Notes: generated by a model from the letters alone, not told the origin. A stretch of DNA of 64,000 nt from Lentzea albidocapillata (GCF_000719115.1 NZ_JOEA01000014.1:620001-684000), one strand, 5' to 3'. Numbered from the stretch's first letter, positions 26,289 to 37,074 are shown. Numbers and translations: made by a program.

Positions 26289-26783
26289 TCAGCTCGACCC
26301 GGCAGTCTCGGTGACCGCCCTCAGCGCCGCGACCACGGCCGAGAACGGCGGCAGGAACGGCTTCGCGGCCGGCACCTCGCCGAGCCACCGCACCCCGCCC
26401 CCGTCGATCCGCGACGGCGGCAACGGCACGAGCGTCCCCAGCCGGTGCGTCAGCGCGCCTCGCGCCCGCAACCGGATCAGGTTCACCTGCGACGCCTCGT
26501 CGGCGGACTCGGTGAGGATGAGCCATCGCCCGGGAGCCGCCGCGGCCGAAGGCAGCACCACCACCGGACCGCCCAGCATCCGCATGGACAGGTAGTGCTG
26601 CACCTCCTCACCGATCCCCGCCGCCATCTCCACGGCGGACACCGTGTGATCGGTGGTCAGCAGCAGCCGGTTCTCCGACCGCAGCACCAACCATCCCCAG
26701 CCCGAGCAACGCTCGAGCGCACCGGCGAACGTGTCGAGCCGCGGCAGAACTCCGGACGGTAGTACTCCCTTAGGCGAGTTCAT
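26289..26783 (-). CDS. Small hypothetical protein, distantly prim-pol-like
   Basis: A 164-aa soluble protein that I do not firmly recognise. Its second half (TLVPLPPSRIDGGGVRW, then a FLPPFSAVVAAL end) recalls the C-terminal part of the small actinobacterial bifunctional primase/polymerase-like proteins, which usually end with an APPT-rich and QW-containing segment. There are no visible catalytic acid pairs. The ATG at 26783 has only a weak GAGGGTGAG upstream. It diverges from the permease gene by 65 bp. Treat the family link as a guess. Confidence 0.55.
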   Translation of the reverse strand: MNSPKGVLPSGVLPRLDTFAGALERCSGWGWLVLRSENRLLLTTDHTVSAVEMAAGIGEEVQHYLSMRMLGGPVVVLPSAAAAPGRWLILTESADEASQVNLIRLRARGALTHRLGTLVPLPPSRIDGGGVRWLGEVPAAKPFLPPFSAVVAALRAVTETAGSS

Positions 26784-26848
26784 GGATCTCACCCTCACTT
26801 GTTTCAGTGCCGTGTAACTCCGATCACACGATTTGACTCTCCGCCGCC

Positions 26849-28222
26849 ATGAACTCACTATCGGCCCGCCATCGGCACACTCGAACGGGGCTGGAGAGCG
26901 TGAGTCACCTGCGGGAACGGCATGTCACCATGATCGCGCTGGGAGGCGTGATCGGAGCGGGCCTCTTCGTCGGGACGGGCACCGGTATCGCGCTCGCCGG
27001 ACCGGCGGTGCTCATCTCGTTCGGTCTCGCCGGAATGCTGGCGTTGCTCGTCCTGCGCATGCTCGCGGAAATGGCGGCCGAGCATCCGAGCGGTGGCGCG
27101 TTCTCCGTGCACGCGGAGAAGGCGATCGGGCCGTGGGCCGGATTCACGGTCGGCTGGACGTACTGGGCGGCGGTCGGTGTCGTGCTCGCGGTCGAGGCGA
27201 CCGGTGCGGCCAAGATCGCGTCGGGATGGCTCCCGGCGGTCCCGCAGTGGGCCTGGGTGCTGCTCTTCATGAGCACGCTCACCGCCGTGAACCTCGTGGG
27301 CGTCCGCAACTTCGGCGAGTTCGAGTTCTGGTTCGCGGGCCTCAAGGTCGCCGCGATCGTCCTCTTCCTCGCGCTGGGCACAGCCGCCATCGCGGGCCTG
27401 CTCCCCGGCGTCGACTCCCCCGGCACGCAGAACCTGAGCGACTTCCTCCCCCACGGCTGGGGCGGCGTCATCGCCGGGTTCATGGCGGTGGTGTTCGCGT
27501 TCGGCGGGCTGGAGGTCGTCACGATCGCGGCCGCCGACGCCGAGGACCCCCGGCACGCCGTCAAAAAGGCCGTCCGGACGTCCATGACGCGGCTGCTCGT
27601 CTTCTACCTCGGCTCGATGGCCGTGGTCGTGACGCTCCTGCCGTGGAACAACTCCGAGGTAGGCGCCAGCCCGTACGTCGCCGTGCTGAACCGGATCGGG
27701 ATCCCGGCGGCCGGGCAGATCATGAACGTCGTCATCTTCGTGGCTCTGCTGAGCGCCATCAACGCCACGCTCTACGGCGCCGCCCGCATGCTGAGCTCAC
27801 TGGCCGAACGCGGCGAGGCTCCGAAAGCCTTGCTGACCAAGAAGAACGGCGTGCCGCGCAACGCGGTGCTGGCCTCCACGGCGTTCGGGTTCTTCTCCGT
27901 GCTCCTCAACTACCTGTGGCCGGACACGGTGTTCCTGCTGCTGCTCAACGCGGTGGGCTCGGCGCTGCTGGTCGTCTGGGCGTTCATCGCGATCTCGCAG
28001 ATCCGGCTGCGCCGCACGATGGCGAACCCGGCGGTCCCCATGTGGGGTTATCCGTACCTCTCCTGGCTGGCGCTGGCCGTGATCGGCGGCATCATCGTGC
28101 TGATGCTGAGCGACGAGCAGGCCCGCGGGCAGATCCTGTCCACGGGCGTGCTCGTCGCCGTCGTCGCGGCGGTGGCGCTGGGCAGGTCGGCCTTGCGCCT
28201 GCGCCACCACGACCGAACCTGA
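26849..28222 (+). CDS. APC-family amino-acid permease (GabP/AnsP-like)
   Basis: A 457-aa transporter with 12 predicted spans and the amino-acid-permease landmarks: MIALGGVIGAGLFVGTGTG in span 1, AEMAAEHPSGGAFSVHAEKAIGPWAGFTVGW and FGGLEVVTIAAADAEDP. The family imports amino acids by proton symport; the nearest types by eye are GABA, asparagine and aromatic permeases. The gab genes 2 kb upstream make GABA uptake possible, but two unrelated transcription units lie between. It ends 3 bp from the convergent NlpC-like gene. Confidence 0.88.
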   Translation: MNSLSARHRHTRTGLESVSHLRERHVTMIALGGVIGAGLFVGTGTGIALAGPAVLISFGLAGMLALLVLRMLAEMAAEHPSGGAFSVHAEKAIGPWAGFTVGWTYWAAVGVVLAVEATGAAKIASGWLPAVPQWAWVLLFMSTLTAVNLVGVRNFGEFEFWFAGLKVAAIVLFLALGTAAIAGLLPGVDSPGTQNLSDFLPHGWGGVIAGFMAVVFAFGGLEVVTIAAADAEDPRHAVKKAVRTSMTRLLVFYLGSMAVVVTLLPWNNSEVGASPYVAVLNRIGIPAAGQIMNVVIFVALLSAINATLYGAARMLSSLAERGEAPKALLTKKNGVPRNAVLASTAFGFFSVLLNYLWPDTVFLLLLNAVGSALLVVWAFIAISQIRLRRTMANPAVPMWGYPYLSWLALAVIGGIIVLMLSDEQARGQILSTGVLVAVVAAVALGRSALRLRHHDRT

Positions 28223-28225
28223 CGG

Positions 28226-28753
28226 TCAGCCCGTGACGTTCTTCAACCGGTAGGGCTTGTACTTGGTGTTCTTCAGGCCGTAGGTGAGCACGCGGTGGTC
28301 CGTGCCGTGGCTGCCGCGCTGCTCGTAGGCCATGTACTGCGACTTGTCGGCCTTCGTCCACTTCTCGAAGATCACGACATGACGGAAGTCGTCACCCGGT
28401 TCGTCGACCGGGTCGATGAAAAGATCACCGGGCTTCATATCGGCGATCTTGATCTGTGTCGTGTACTTGCCGGTGGCTAGAGCGACGGTGTTCGGCCCGC
28501 CCTTGGGATTGGCGTTCCCCAGTGTCGCGGCCATCGAGACAAAACCCGAACAATCTTGCCGATACCCGTCCTTCCAGTACTTGGACATGCTGTACGGCAC
28601 CTGCTTGCCGTTGTTCGCGGTCAGCCACGTCGCCGCCCGCTTGAGCACCTCACCCCTGCTGATCTGCGCTTCCGGTGTCGCGGACGCCGCGGGCGCACCG
28701 ACGAGAACGAACGCGAAGAAAGCAGCGACCACAGCTGAAATGAATTTCACCAT
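28226..28753 (-). CDS. Secreted NlpC/P60-like protein
   Basis: A 175-aa exported protein. Signal peptide about 1-25 (core AVVAAFFAFVLVG, end ASA). The mature part has a papain-like Cys motif YRQDCSGFVSMA, and His in FRHVVIFEKW, with a GDLFIDP loop before it, as in NlpC/P60 and related amidases that cut peptidoglycan stem peptides. It has no separate wall-binding domain. ATG 28753 is preceded by AGGGGGAA; the spacing is short, and the adjacent GTG (28750) is possible. Confidence 0.82.
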   Translation of the reverse strand: MVKFISAVVAAFFAFVLVGAPAASATPEAQISRGEVLKRAATWLTANNGKQVPYSMSKYWKDGYRQDCSGFVSMAATLGNANPKGGPNTVALATGKYTTQIKIADMKPGDLFIDPVDEPGDDFRHVVIFEKWTKADKSQYMAYEQRGSHGTDHRVLTYGLKNTKYKPYRLKNVTG

Positions 28754-28887
28754 TTCCCCCTGCTTCAAGAAGAGCGAATCTCGCGGATCCACCCGAACAC
28801 GGGGAACGATGAGACGTCAAGGTCACCTACTGGATTGCCGGTGATCTCAAACTATAGTGGTAACTCGACCGAGCGAATTCTCCGCGA

Positions 28888-29145
28888 TCAGGCCGATCGG
28901 CTCTGCGGAGTCAGCAGTTCGTTGATGGAATCGAGAGAGATCCCGAGTGCACCGGCGAGGGCGGCGATGGTGAAGAACGACGGCGTGGGGGCACGTCCCG
29001 TCTCGATCTTGCGCACGGTCTCGGCGGACAGGCCGGCGCGGGCCGCGATCTCGACCATGCTCTCCTCGCCGCGGGCATCCCGCAGCAACTGACCGAGCCT
29101 CCTGCCGCGCTCCCGCTCCAGCGACGTCAGTGGGATGCGCACCAT
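28888..29145 (-). CDS. Small XRE-family regulator
   Basis: An 85-aa HTH protein consisting of one Cro/C1 domain (residues about 11-70): RGRRLGQLLRDARGEESMVEIAARAGLSAETVRKIETGR. The ATG at 29145 is the family-like start. It stands alone, between the NlpC-like gene and the structured region at 29.2-29.4 kb; a putative promoter on the opposite strand starts 53 bp from its ATG. Its targets are unknown. Confidence 0.85.
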   Translation of the reverse strand: MVRIPLTSLERERGRRLGQLLRDARGEESMVEIAARAGLSAETVRKIETGRAPTPSFFTIAALAGALGISLDSINELLTPQSRSA

Positions 29146-29197
29146 GCCTGCGGATTCTACGCGAATCAGGCGCACGGCGTGGCGTGAGAAAAGTCCG

Positions 29198-29227
29198 TTG
29201 CGAGCCCGGACGAGCTCGACGTAGGTT
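29198..29227 (+). promoter_or_regulatory. Possible sigma-70 promoter on the plus strand
   Basis: TTGCGA (29198-29203) and TAGGTT (29222-29227) are 18 bp apart, a common actinomycete promoter form. AGGAGG follows at 29242-29247 and then a 12-codon frame from TTG 29260 (MYSNRTREVAVR) that ends inside a hairpin. It would make a transcript of about 75 nt. Confidence 0.4.
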
Positions 29228-29284
29228 CGTTGTACACACGAGAGGAGGTGGTCCGAAGTTGTATAGCAACAGGACTCGTGAGGT

Positions 29285-29308
29285 GGCTGTCCGATAGGAC
29301 CGCCTTTT
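29285..29308 (+). terminator. Hairpin followed by TTTT
   Basis: GGCTGTCC and GGACCGCC pair (one mismatch) across GATA, and TTTT follows at 29305-29308, a rare U-tract terminator in this GC-rich DNA. GGTGGCTG (29282-29289), which includes the 5' arm, could instead pair with CAGCCACC (29334-29341). Confidence 0.55.
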
Positions 29309-29343
29309 GGTGACGCCTAGTCGTAAACCCAGGCAGCCACCCG

Positions 29344-29403
29344 ACCCCCGGACTTCGAGCGCTGGTCCCGCTCGGCCTGCTCGCGCAGGAGTCGTCCGGG
29401 GGT
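29344..29403 (-). other. Predicted three-way-junction RNA structure
   Basis: ACCCCCGGAC (29344-29353) pairs perfectly with GTCCGGGGGT (29394-29403). Inside are two further perfect hairpins: CGAGCG/CGCTCG (29356-29374) and CCTGC/GCAGG (29376-29389). This lies 9 bp after the uracil-DNA glycosylase stop, so in that transcript it would be a branched 3' structure. The strand is assigned by context only; I match it to no known RNA class. Confidence 0.5.
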
Positions 29404-29412
29404 TGTCCCGTT

Positions 29413-30048
29413 TCAGGACTCCCGCACGGCCTTCAGGTCAGCGACGAACGCGTCGAACGCCTCGGTGAAGTTCTCCGCGCGCACGACGGACGACGGGTGC
29501 ACCGTCACCCCGACCCGCAACCCGTCGTGGTCCAGCACCTGACCGCGGTGCTCCGTCAGCTTGAACGACGGCCCCAGCACCGCCTTGGCCGCCACGGCCC
29601 CCATCACCACCACGAGCCGGGGCCGCACCACCCGGATCTCCTCGCGCAACCACGGGAAGCACGCCACGACCTCGCTGCGCCGGGGCTGCTGGTGGATCCG
29701 GCGCTTCCCGCGCTCGGTGAACCGGAAGTGCTTCACCGCGTTCGTCAGGTACGCCTTCGAACGATCTACGCCGGCGGCCTCGAACGCCTTGTCCAGCAAC
29801 CGCCCGGCGGGCCCGACGAACACGTGCCCCTCGGTGTCCTCGCGATCACCCGGGCACTCCCCGACCACCATCAGGCGGGCCGGTACCGGCCCCTCACCGA
29901 ACACGGTCTGCGTCGCGTCCCGGTAGAGCTCACAGCCGTGGCACCCCGCGGACGCCGAACGCAAAGCCGCCCAGTCCGCCCCCTCAGGGACGTACTGGGC
30001 GGCATCCGCGGTCTTGCCAGGACTCCTACTTGTCCGAGCGGAAGGCAT
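29413..30048 (-). CDS. Uracil-DNA glycosylase, family 4/5-like (SPO1-polymerase-related type)
   Basis: A 211-aa UDG-superfamily protein. Landmarks: CHGCELYRDATQTVFGEGP (two Fe-S Cys), motif A VVGECPGDREDTEGHVFVGPAGRLLDKA, the second Cys pair region with VACFPWLREEI, and motif B VTVHPSSVVRA. It should remove uracil from DNA using a 4Fe-4S protein. ATG 30048 is used since the N-terminus matches the family; it overlaps the 3' end of the CsbD-like gene by 23 bp, so the two are co-transcribed. The frame is open further upstream, without meaning. Confidence 0.88.
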   Translation of the reverse strand: MPSARTSRSPGKTADAAQYVPEGADWAALRSASAGCHGCELYRDATQTVFGEGPVPARLMVVGECPGDREDTEGHVFVGPAGRLLDKAFEAAGVDRSKAYLTNAVKHFRFTERGKRRIHQQPRRSEVVACFPWLREEIRVVRPRLVVVMGAVAAKAVLGPSFKLTEHRGQVLDHDGLRVGVTVHPSSVVRAENFTEAFDAFVADLKAVRES

Positions 30049-30205
30049 CCTTGACCTTCTCGCCGGCCTGCTTGATGTCGGCCTTGGCGCGCTCCGCGCG
30101 GCCCTCGGCCTGCCACTGCTCGTTGTCGGTGGCATCGCCGACGGCTTCCTTGGCACGACCCTTGAGTTCTTCGGCCTTGTTGTCGAACATCTCATCGGCA
30201 CCCAT
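30026..30205 (-). CDS. CsbD-like stress protein
   Basis: A 59-aa hydrophilic protein, MGADEMFDNKAEELKGRAKE at the start, with the family's KAEELKGRAKEAVG and QAEGRAERAKADIKQAGEKVKDA repeats. CsbD proteins are small, charged and general-stress (sigma-B) induced; their biochemical action is unknown. The ribosome site is weak. It is translated in a different frame from the UDG gene, which begins inside its last codons. Confidence 0.85.
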   Translation of the reverse strand: MGADEMFDNKAEELKGRAKEAVGDATDNEQWQAEGRAERAKADIKQAGEKVKDAFRSDK

Positions 30206-30391
30206 GCAACCCGGTTACCCGGCGAGCACCGTCCGAAACAGTTGATAAGGTGATCACTCGCGGTTGAGAACCCAGCCGCAAGCCGATGTGACGGCTTGCC
30301 CTGGGTGTGCCCGCCCTTCGCAATGCAGCTCCAGAGCACCGTCGTCACACCGGCATGCCGCTGTGACATGACGACGCGAAAGGAGCCGGCG

Positions 30392-30736
30392 GTGTCGTCC
30401 GCGAGAATCACCGCCCTCGAGGCCGAGGTGGCGGGGCTGCGCAAAGCTCTGGTGTCCCGGACTGTCATCGGGCAGGCCACAGGCCTGATCGCCGCACGCA
30501 AACCCTGCACACCCCAGCAGGCTTTCCAGCTGCTGGTGCACATCTCCCAGCACCACAACATCAAGCTGCACGTCGCCGCGGACCGGCTGGTCATGGCGTT
30601 CGTGCAGGCGTACCTGGGACGGCCCGTCGACCTGGCCGACCAGATGCTGTGGGATCACGTCGACGCGACGACCGCGAACGAGTCCGGCGGGAGCAGCGAC
30701 GGGTTCGCCGAGGAGGCGAGCAGCACTTCTCCGTGA
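30392..30736 (+). CDS. ANTAR-domain RNA-binding antiterminator-like protein
   Basis: A 114-aa protein that is essentially one ANTAR domain: ALEAEVAGLRKALVSRTVIG coiled start, then IGQATGLIAARKPCTPQQAFQLLVHISQHHNIKLHVAADRLV. ANTAR proteins bind tandem RNA stem-loops and prevent termination. Here there is no GAF sensor or receiver domain, so activity must be set by another partner or expression. GTG 30392 is chosen because AAAGGAG is 6 bp upstream; ATG 30368 is an alternative. Its 3' end overlaps treZ by 82 bp on the opposite strand. Confidence 0.85.
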   Translation: MSSARITALEAEVAGLRKALVSRTVIGQATGLIAARKPCTPQQAFQLLVHISQHHNIKLHVAADRLVMAFVQAYLGRPVDLADQMLWDHVDATTANESGGSSDGFAEEASSTSP

Positions 30737-32337
30737 GGCAGCGGAACGGGGGTCGTGCCGAGGTTCACCACCACGCGGATCGCTCCGCGGTGCAACACGA
30801 AGCACTCCCCGTTCTGCGTCACGACGAACCGGTCCAGTCGTGGGTCGGCCAGCTCCGGGCGGGAGCGCCGCAACGCGATCAGGGCCTTGTAGGTCTCCAG
30901 GACCTTGCCGTGGTCGCCTTCCCCTGCCTCGTCCCAGCGCAGGCGCGAGTTCTCGACGGTCTGGGGCGACATCGGGTCAGGCACGTCGGACTCGCCCCAG
31001 CCGTGCCGCGAGAACTCACGCCGCCGGCCGGTCCGGACGGCCTCCGCGAGCTGCGGGTCCGGGAACGACGCGAAGAACTGCCACGGCGTGGACGCCGCCC
31101 ACTCCTCCCCCATGAAGATCATGGGCGTGTACGGCGAAGTCAGCACGATTGCAGCGGCACACAACAACTTCCCCGTCGACACGGACGCGGGCAACCGGTC
31201 GCCGGTGGCGCGGTTGCCGACCTGGTCGTGGTTCTGCGTGTACGCGAGGAACCGGTAGCCGGGGATCAGCGCGATGTCGACCGGCTTGCCGTGGTGCTTC
31301 TCCCGGAACGACGACCAGGTGCCGGCGTGGAAGAACACCTTCTCCAGCGTGTTCTTCAACGCTCCCGGCGCCGCGAAGTCCTCGTAGTAGCCGAAGGTCT
31401 CACCGGTCAGCGCGACGTGCATGCAGTGGTGCAGGTCGTCCGACCACTGCGCCTGCAGGCCGTAACCACCGGCATCACGAGACGTCACGAGCCTGGCGTC
31501 GTTCAGGTCGGACTCGGCGATCAACGTGAGCGGGCGGCCGACGGACGCCGACAGGGCGTCCACCTCGGCGGCCATCTCCTCGAGGACGTGGGTCGCCCGC
31601 TGGTCGGCCAGCGCATGCACGGCGTCGAGCCGCAGCCCGTCGACGTGGAAGTCCCGCAACCACTGCAGCGCGTTGTCGATGACGTACCGGCGCACCTCGT
31701 CGGAGCCCGGCCCGTCCAGGTTCAGCCCGGGGCCCCAGTCGTTGCGCCCGGCGAAGTACGGCCCGAACTTGTCGAGGTACGCGCCGGACGGCCCGAGGTG
31801 GTTGTAGACGACGTCCAGCAGCACGGCCAGACCACGTGCGTGGCACGCGTCCACGAACCGCTTGAACCCGTCCGGCCCGCCGTAGGGCTGGTGGACCGCA
31901 CCCCACAGCACACCGTCGTAACCCCAGCCCTCGACGCCGTCGAAGCTGTTGACCGGCATGACCTCGACGAACGAGATGCCGAGGTCCACCAGGTGGTCGA
32001 GCTTGCCGATGGCCGCGTCGAACGTGCCCTCGGGCGTGAACGTGCCGATGTGCAGCTCGTAGATCACGCCACCCGGCAGCGCCCGGCCGGTCCACGCGCC
32101 GTCGGTCCACGCGAACTCGTGGGTGTAGACCCGAGAGGCCTCGTGCACCCCGCCCGGCTGCCACAGCGACCGTGGATCCGGGTACGCGTGGCCCTCGATG
32201 ACGAACGCGTAGTCCGTGCCCACCGGGGATTCGGCATCAGAGTGCCACCAGTCGCCGTCGCGCTTCATCTCGTGGTCGAAGCCGTCGACGCGCACGTGCA
32301 CCGACTCGGGCGTCGGCGCCCAGACGGAGAAGCTCAC
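30655..32337 (-). CDS. treZ: Malto-oligosyltrehalose trehalohydrolase
   Basis: A 560-aa GH13 enzyme. An N-terminal CBM48-like domain (FSVWAPTPESVHVRVDGF) precedes the (beta/alpha)8 barrel with YELHIGTFTPEGTFDAAI, DVVYNHLGPSG, DGLRLDAVHA (nucleophile Asp), LIAESDLND (acid Glu) and YTQNHDQVGNR. It releases trehalose from maltooligosyl-trehalose. The GTG at 32337 overlaps the stop of treY by 4 bp (GTGA). It also overlaps the convergent ANTAR gene by 82 bp. Last gene of the glgX-treY-treZ operon. Confidence 0.93.
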   Translation of the reverse strand: MSFSVWAPTPESVHVRVDGFDHEMKRDGDWWHSDAESPVGTDYAFVIEGHAYPDPRSLWQPGGVHEASRVYTHEFAWTDGAWTGRALPGGVIYELHIGTFTPEGTFDAAIGKLDHLVDLGISFVEVMPVNSFDGVEGWGYDGVLWGAVHQPYGGPDGFKRFVDACHARGLAVLLDVVYNHLGPSGAYLDKFGPYFAGRNDWGPGLNLDGPGSDEVRRYVIDNALQWLRDFHVDGLRLDAVHALADQRATHVLEEMAAEVDALSASVGRPLTLIAESDLNDARLVTSRDAGGYGLQAQWSDDLHHCMHVALTGETFGYYEDFAAPGALKNTLEKVFFHAGTWSSFREKHHGKPVDIALIPGYRFLAYTQNHDQVGNRATGDRLPASVSTGKLLCAAAIVLTSPYTPMIFMGEEWAASTPWQFFASFPDPQLAEAVRTGRRREFSRHGWGESDVPDPMSPQTVENSRLRWDEAGEGDHGKVLETYKALIALRRSRPELADPRLDRFVVTQNGECFVLHRGAIRVVVNLGTTPVPLPHGEVLLASSANPSLLPPDSFAVVAST

Positions 32338-34411
32338 TGATCCCCCTGCACCAGCAGCGCTACCGGATAGGTGTCGAGCAACGACGCCAGGTCCTCCGTC
32401 GCCGGACGCCCGGTGAGGACGTCCGTCCACTTCGTACCCGGCAGCGGCAGAACCGTGTCCTGCCAGCCCTTCTGCTCCAGTCCGACGGGCAGCCGCGTCG
32501 CCACCGTGATCACCCCGGACCGTTCGAACGCCAGCACGTGCTCGGCGGCCGGGCCCTCGGCGTGCAGCGGCCGGTAGCCGTGCAGGCCGCGCTTGCGCAC
32601 GTGCAAAGCCTTCTGCACCACGAGGAGCTTGGCCGCGCCCGAGTCGTCGACCTCCGGCAGCCAGCCGGACTCGATGCGCGCCAGCAGGTCCCGGCGCACG
32701 TCGTAGTCGACGGGCCTGCGGTTGTCCGGGTCGACCAGCGAGAAGTCCCACAGCTCGGTGCCCTGGTACACGTCCGGCACGCCCGGTGCGGTGAGCTGCA
32801 CCAGCTTCTGCCCCAGCGAGTTCGACCAGCCGGGAGCCTTGATCCGTTCGGCGAACGCGACGACCTCGGGCTCGTTCAGCGCCTTCGCCGGCCACGCGGC
32901 CACCTCGGCGTCGAACTCGGCGTTCCGGTCGACCCACGAGGTCTTGATCTTCGCCTCACGCGAGGCCTTCTCCAGGTACCGGCCCAGACGGTCCTCGGTG
33001 AGCGGCCACGCGCCGACGACCGACTGCCACGCCAGGCGGTTCAGCGTCGGTTCGGAGATGCCGTGCTTCTCGCTCATCGCGGTCTCGAACGCCAGGTAGG
33101 CGTCCGGGATCTCCGCCAGCACCGCGAGCCTTGCCCGCACGTCCTCCGAACGTTTCGTGTCGTGCGTCGACAGCGCGGTCATCGCGGCCGGCTCCGCGGA
33201 CTCACGCCGGGCCGCGCGCTGGTGGAACTCGCTGACGGGCAGGCCGAACCTGTCCGGCGAGCCGCCGACCTCGTTGAGCGCCACGAAGTTCGTGTACCGG
33301 TAGAACGCCGTGTCCTCGGTGCCCTTCGCGACGACCATGCCGGACGTCTGCTGGATCCTGGTCGCCAGCTCACCGTGCGGGTCGGCACGAACCTGCTCGT
33401 CCAACGCGCGCACGGCGGGTGACCTGCTCAGCCTGACGGCGGTCTCCCAGTACCGCAGGCCTTCCGGCAGGTACGACCGGTACACCGGGAAGTTGACCAT
33501 CACCTCGGCGACGGCCCGGCACGCCTCCTCGAACTCCACCCCTTCGACGAGGTGCGCGATCCGGCGCACCTCCGCCACCAGGATCGAGTCCGCGACCTGC
33601 CGCCGTGAGGCGTGCTCGACCGCGTGGAAATCGCCGTCGTAGGCGTCCGTGGGCGCGATGAACACGCCGCAGATCTCGCGCAACGCGTCGTAGCCCGTGG
33701 TGCCGTCGACCGGCCAGCTCTGCGGCAGCGACTCGTCCGGTCCGAGGATCTTCTCCACGACCAGCCAGCCGTCGAAGTGCTCGCGCAGCCGCCGGAAGTA
33801 GCCGCCGGGGTCGGCGAGCCCGTCCGGGTGGTCGATGCGCAACCCCGTGACACCCCACGACAACACCGCGCGGTGCGTCGCCTCGAACACCTCGGGGTCC
33901 TCGACCCGCACCGCCGCGAGCTCGGTGATGTCGAAGAACCTGCGGTAGTTCAGCTCGGTGTTCCCGCGCCGCCAGTTCGCTTTGAGGTAGTGCTCGTGGA
34001 CCTCGTCGGGAGCGTCCTCGGCGAGCACGGGCAGCAGCACCTTGCCCGACGACCAGTCGATGTCGAAGTACCGCGCGTACTTCGAGGTCTGGCCGTGCGC
34101 GAGCACGTCCTCCCACCACGGGTTCGGCACGACCATGTGGTTCGGCACGATGTCGACCACCAGGCCGAGGTCCAGCGCCTTCAGCCGGTCCTGCAGCGCG
34201 ACCCGCTCGGCGTCGCCACCCAGCTCCGGGCGCGCGAGAGTCGGATCGGTGACGTCGTAGCCGTGGTTCGAGCCCTCCCGGGCGTCGAGCATCGGCGACC
34301 CGTACAGCGCGCCCACTCCCAGGCGCGCCAGGTAGTCCGTGATGCCGGCGGCGTCGGCGAAGGTGAACGACGGGGTGAACTGGACGCGGTAGGTCGAGGA
34401 CGGCGCGCCCA

Positions 34412-34412
<1 letters not shown>
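32334..34412 (-). CDS. treY: Malto-oligosyltrehalose synthase
   Basis: A 692-aa GH13 enzyme of TreY type: STYRVQFTPSFTFADAAGITDYL at the N-terminus, GSPMLDAREGSNHGYDVTDP, VDIVPNHMVV, GLRIDHPDGLADP (nucleophile region) and LVVEKILGPDE (acid Glu). It turns the reducing end of maltodextrins into an alpha,alpha-1,1 bond. Its ATG shares one base with the stop of glgX (TGATG), and its stop overlaps treZ by 4 bp, so all three are tightly coupled. Confidence 0.93.
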
Positions 34413-36517
<2,105 letters not shown>

Positions 36518-36537
36518 AATGCTCCTCGTCACAAAAA

Positions 36538-36704
36538 CTAGTGGTGTGGCCCGGAACGTTGCCGGGGGAATTCGGGGTCAGACGGGTGCATCGTGGTGTC
36601 GCCCCCACGTTCTCGTACTGGTAGTACGGGGACGTGGGGGCGGCGCCGCGAGGTGCCCTGCTGAGCATGGATTACCTCGCCAACGTTCCGGGTCGCGCCA
36701 CTAG
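36538..36704 (+). ncRNA. 167-nt in-register inverted repeat, predicted long RNA hairpin
   Basis: Two 82-nt arms (36538-36619 and 36623-36704) pair without a single gap around a GGT loop. By my count 62 positions are Watson-Crick, 13 are G:U and 7 are mismatched when read as plus-strand RNA. All 13 transitions are in the direction that gives G:U on the plus strand; none favours the minus strand. The inner 18 bp (36602-36640) have only two G:U pairs. Ends are CTAGTGG/CCACTAG. It lies 20 bp upstream of glgX. Frames on both strands are by-products of the symmetry. MITE origin is possible. Confidence 0.65.
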
Positions 36705-36795
36705 CTACCGAAAAGACCATATCCGTGCGGCAACGTCGCGGCATCACGTCGTTGTGGCACGGCAGGCCGGGTTGTCAGCTGATCCGGTTGCCCGG

Positions 36796-37074
36796 TGCGG
36801 GGTCGACGTTTCAAGGCCACCAGCCCACGTGCAGCGGCTCTTCCGGTGTGTCGGCTCGGCCTTCACCGCAACACGAACCGAGGGGGTCTTGGACGACGGG
36901 AACCAGGCCACGACCGCACAAGTACCCCGTCGACGCGTTTTGTACTCCTGCCGCCGCCGGAACTCCGCGCGGGGGCTGCGAGGCGCACGCGAACCTCGCG
37001 GCACCACGGTGCGCGGGCAACACCCGTACCGGGGCCGGGTTCGGTGCGAACCGGTAGGCCTGGTGGACGATCAC
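36796..37074 (-). pseudogene. Decayed TnpB of the IS200/IS605 group
   Basis: From GTG 37074 the frame reads IVHQAYRFAPNPAP..RGAARFAC, the typical N-terminus of IS605-group TnpB. After about 33 codons similarity continues in another frame with FRRRQEYKTRRRG, WFPSSKT and VAVKAEP, the C-terminal part of TnpB where the zinc-finger begins; the finger Cys after SSKT are lost. So the middle of about 300 residues is deleted and a frameshift joins the ends. No TnpA is present. The rest of 36705-36795 and 37075-37193 shows no gene. Confidence 0.7.

Noticed and set aside
29316..29412. In-frame continuation of about 30 codons after the UDG TGA, ending at TAG 29319
   Set aside because: It looks protein-like (LLREQAERDQRSKSGG) but has no start or ribosome site, and the bases are explained better by the three-way RNA junction. 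TGA read-through was considered and left unsupported.
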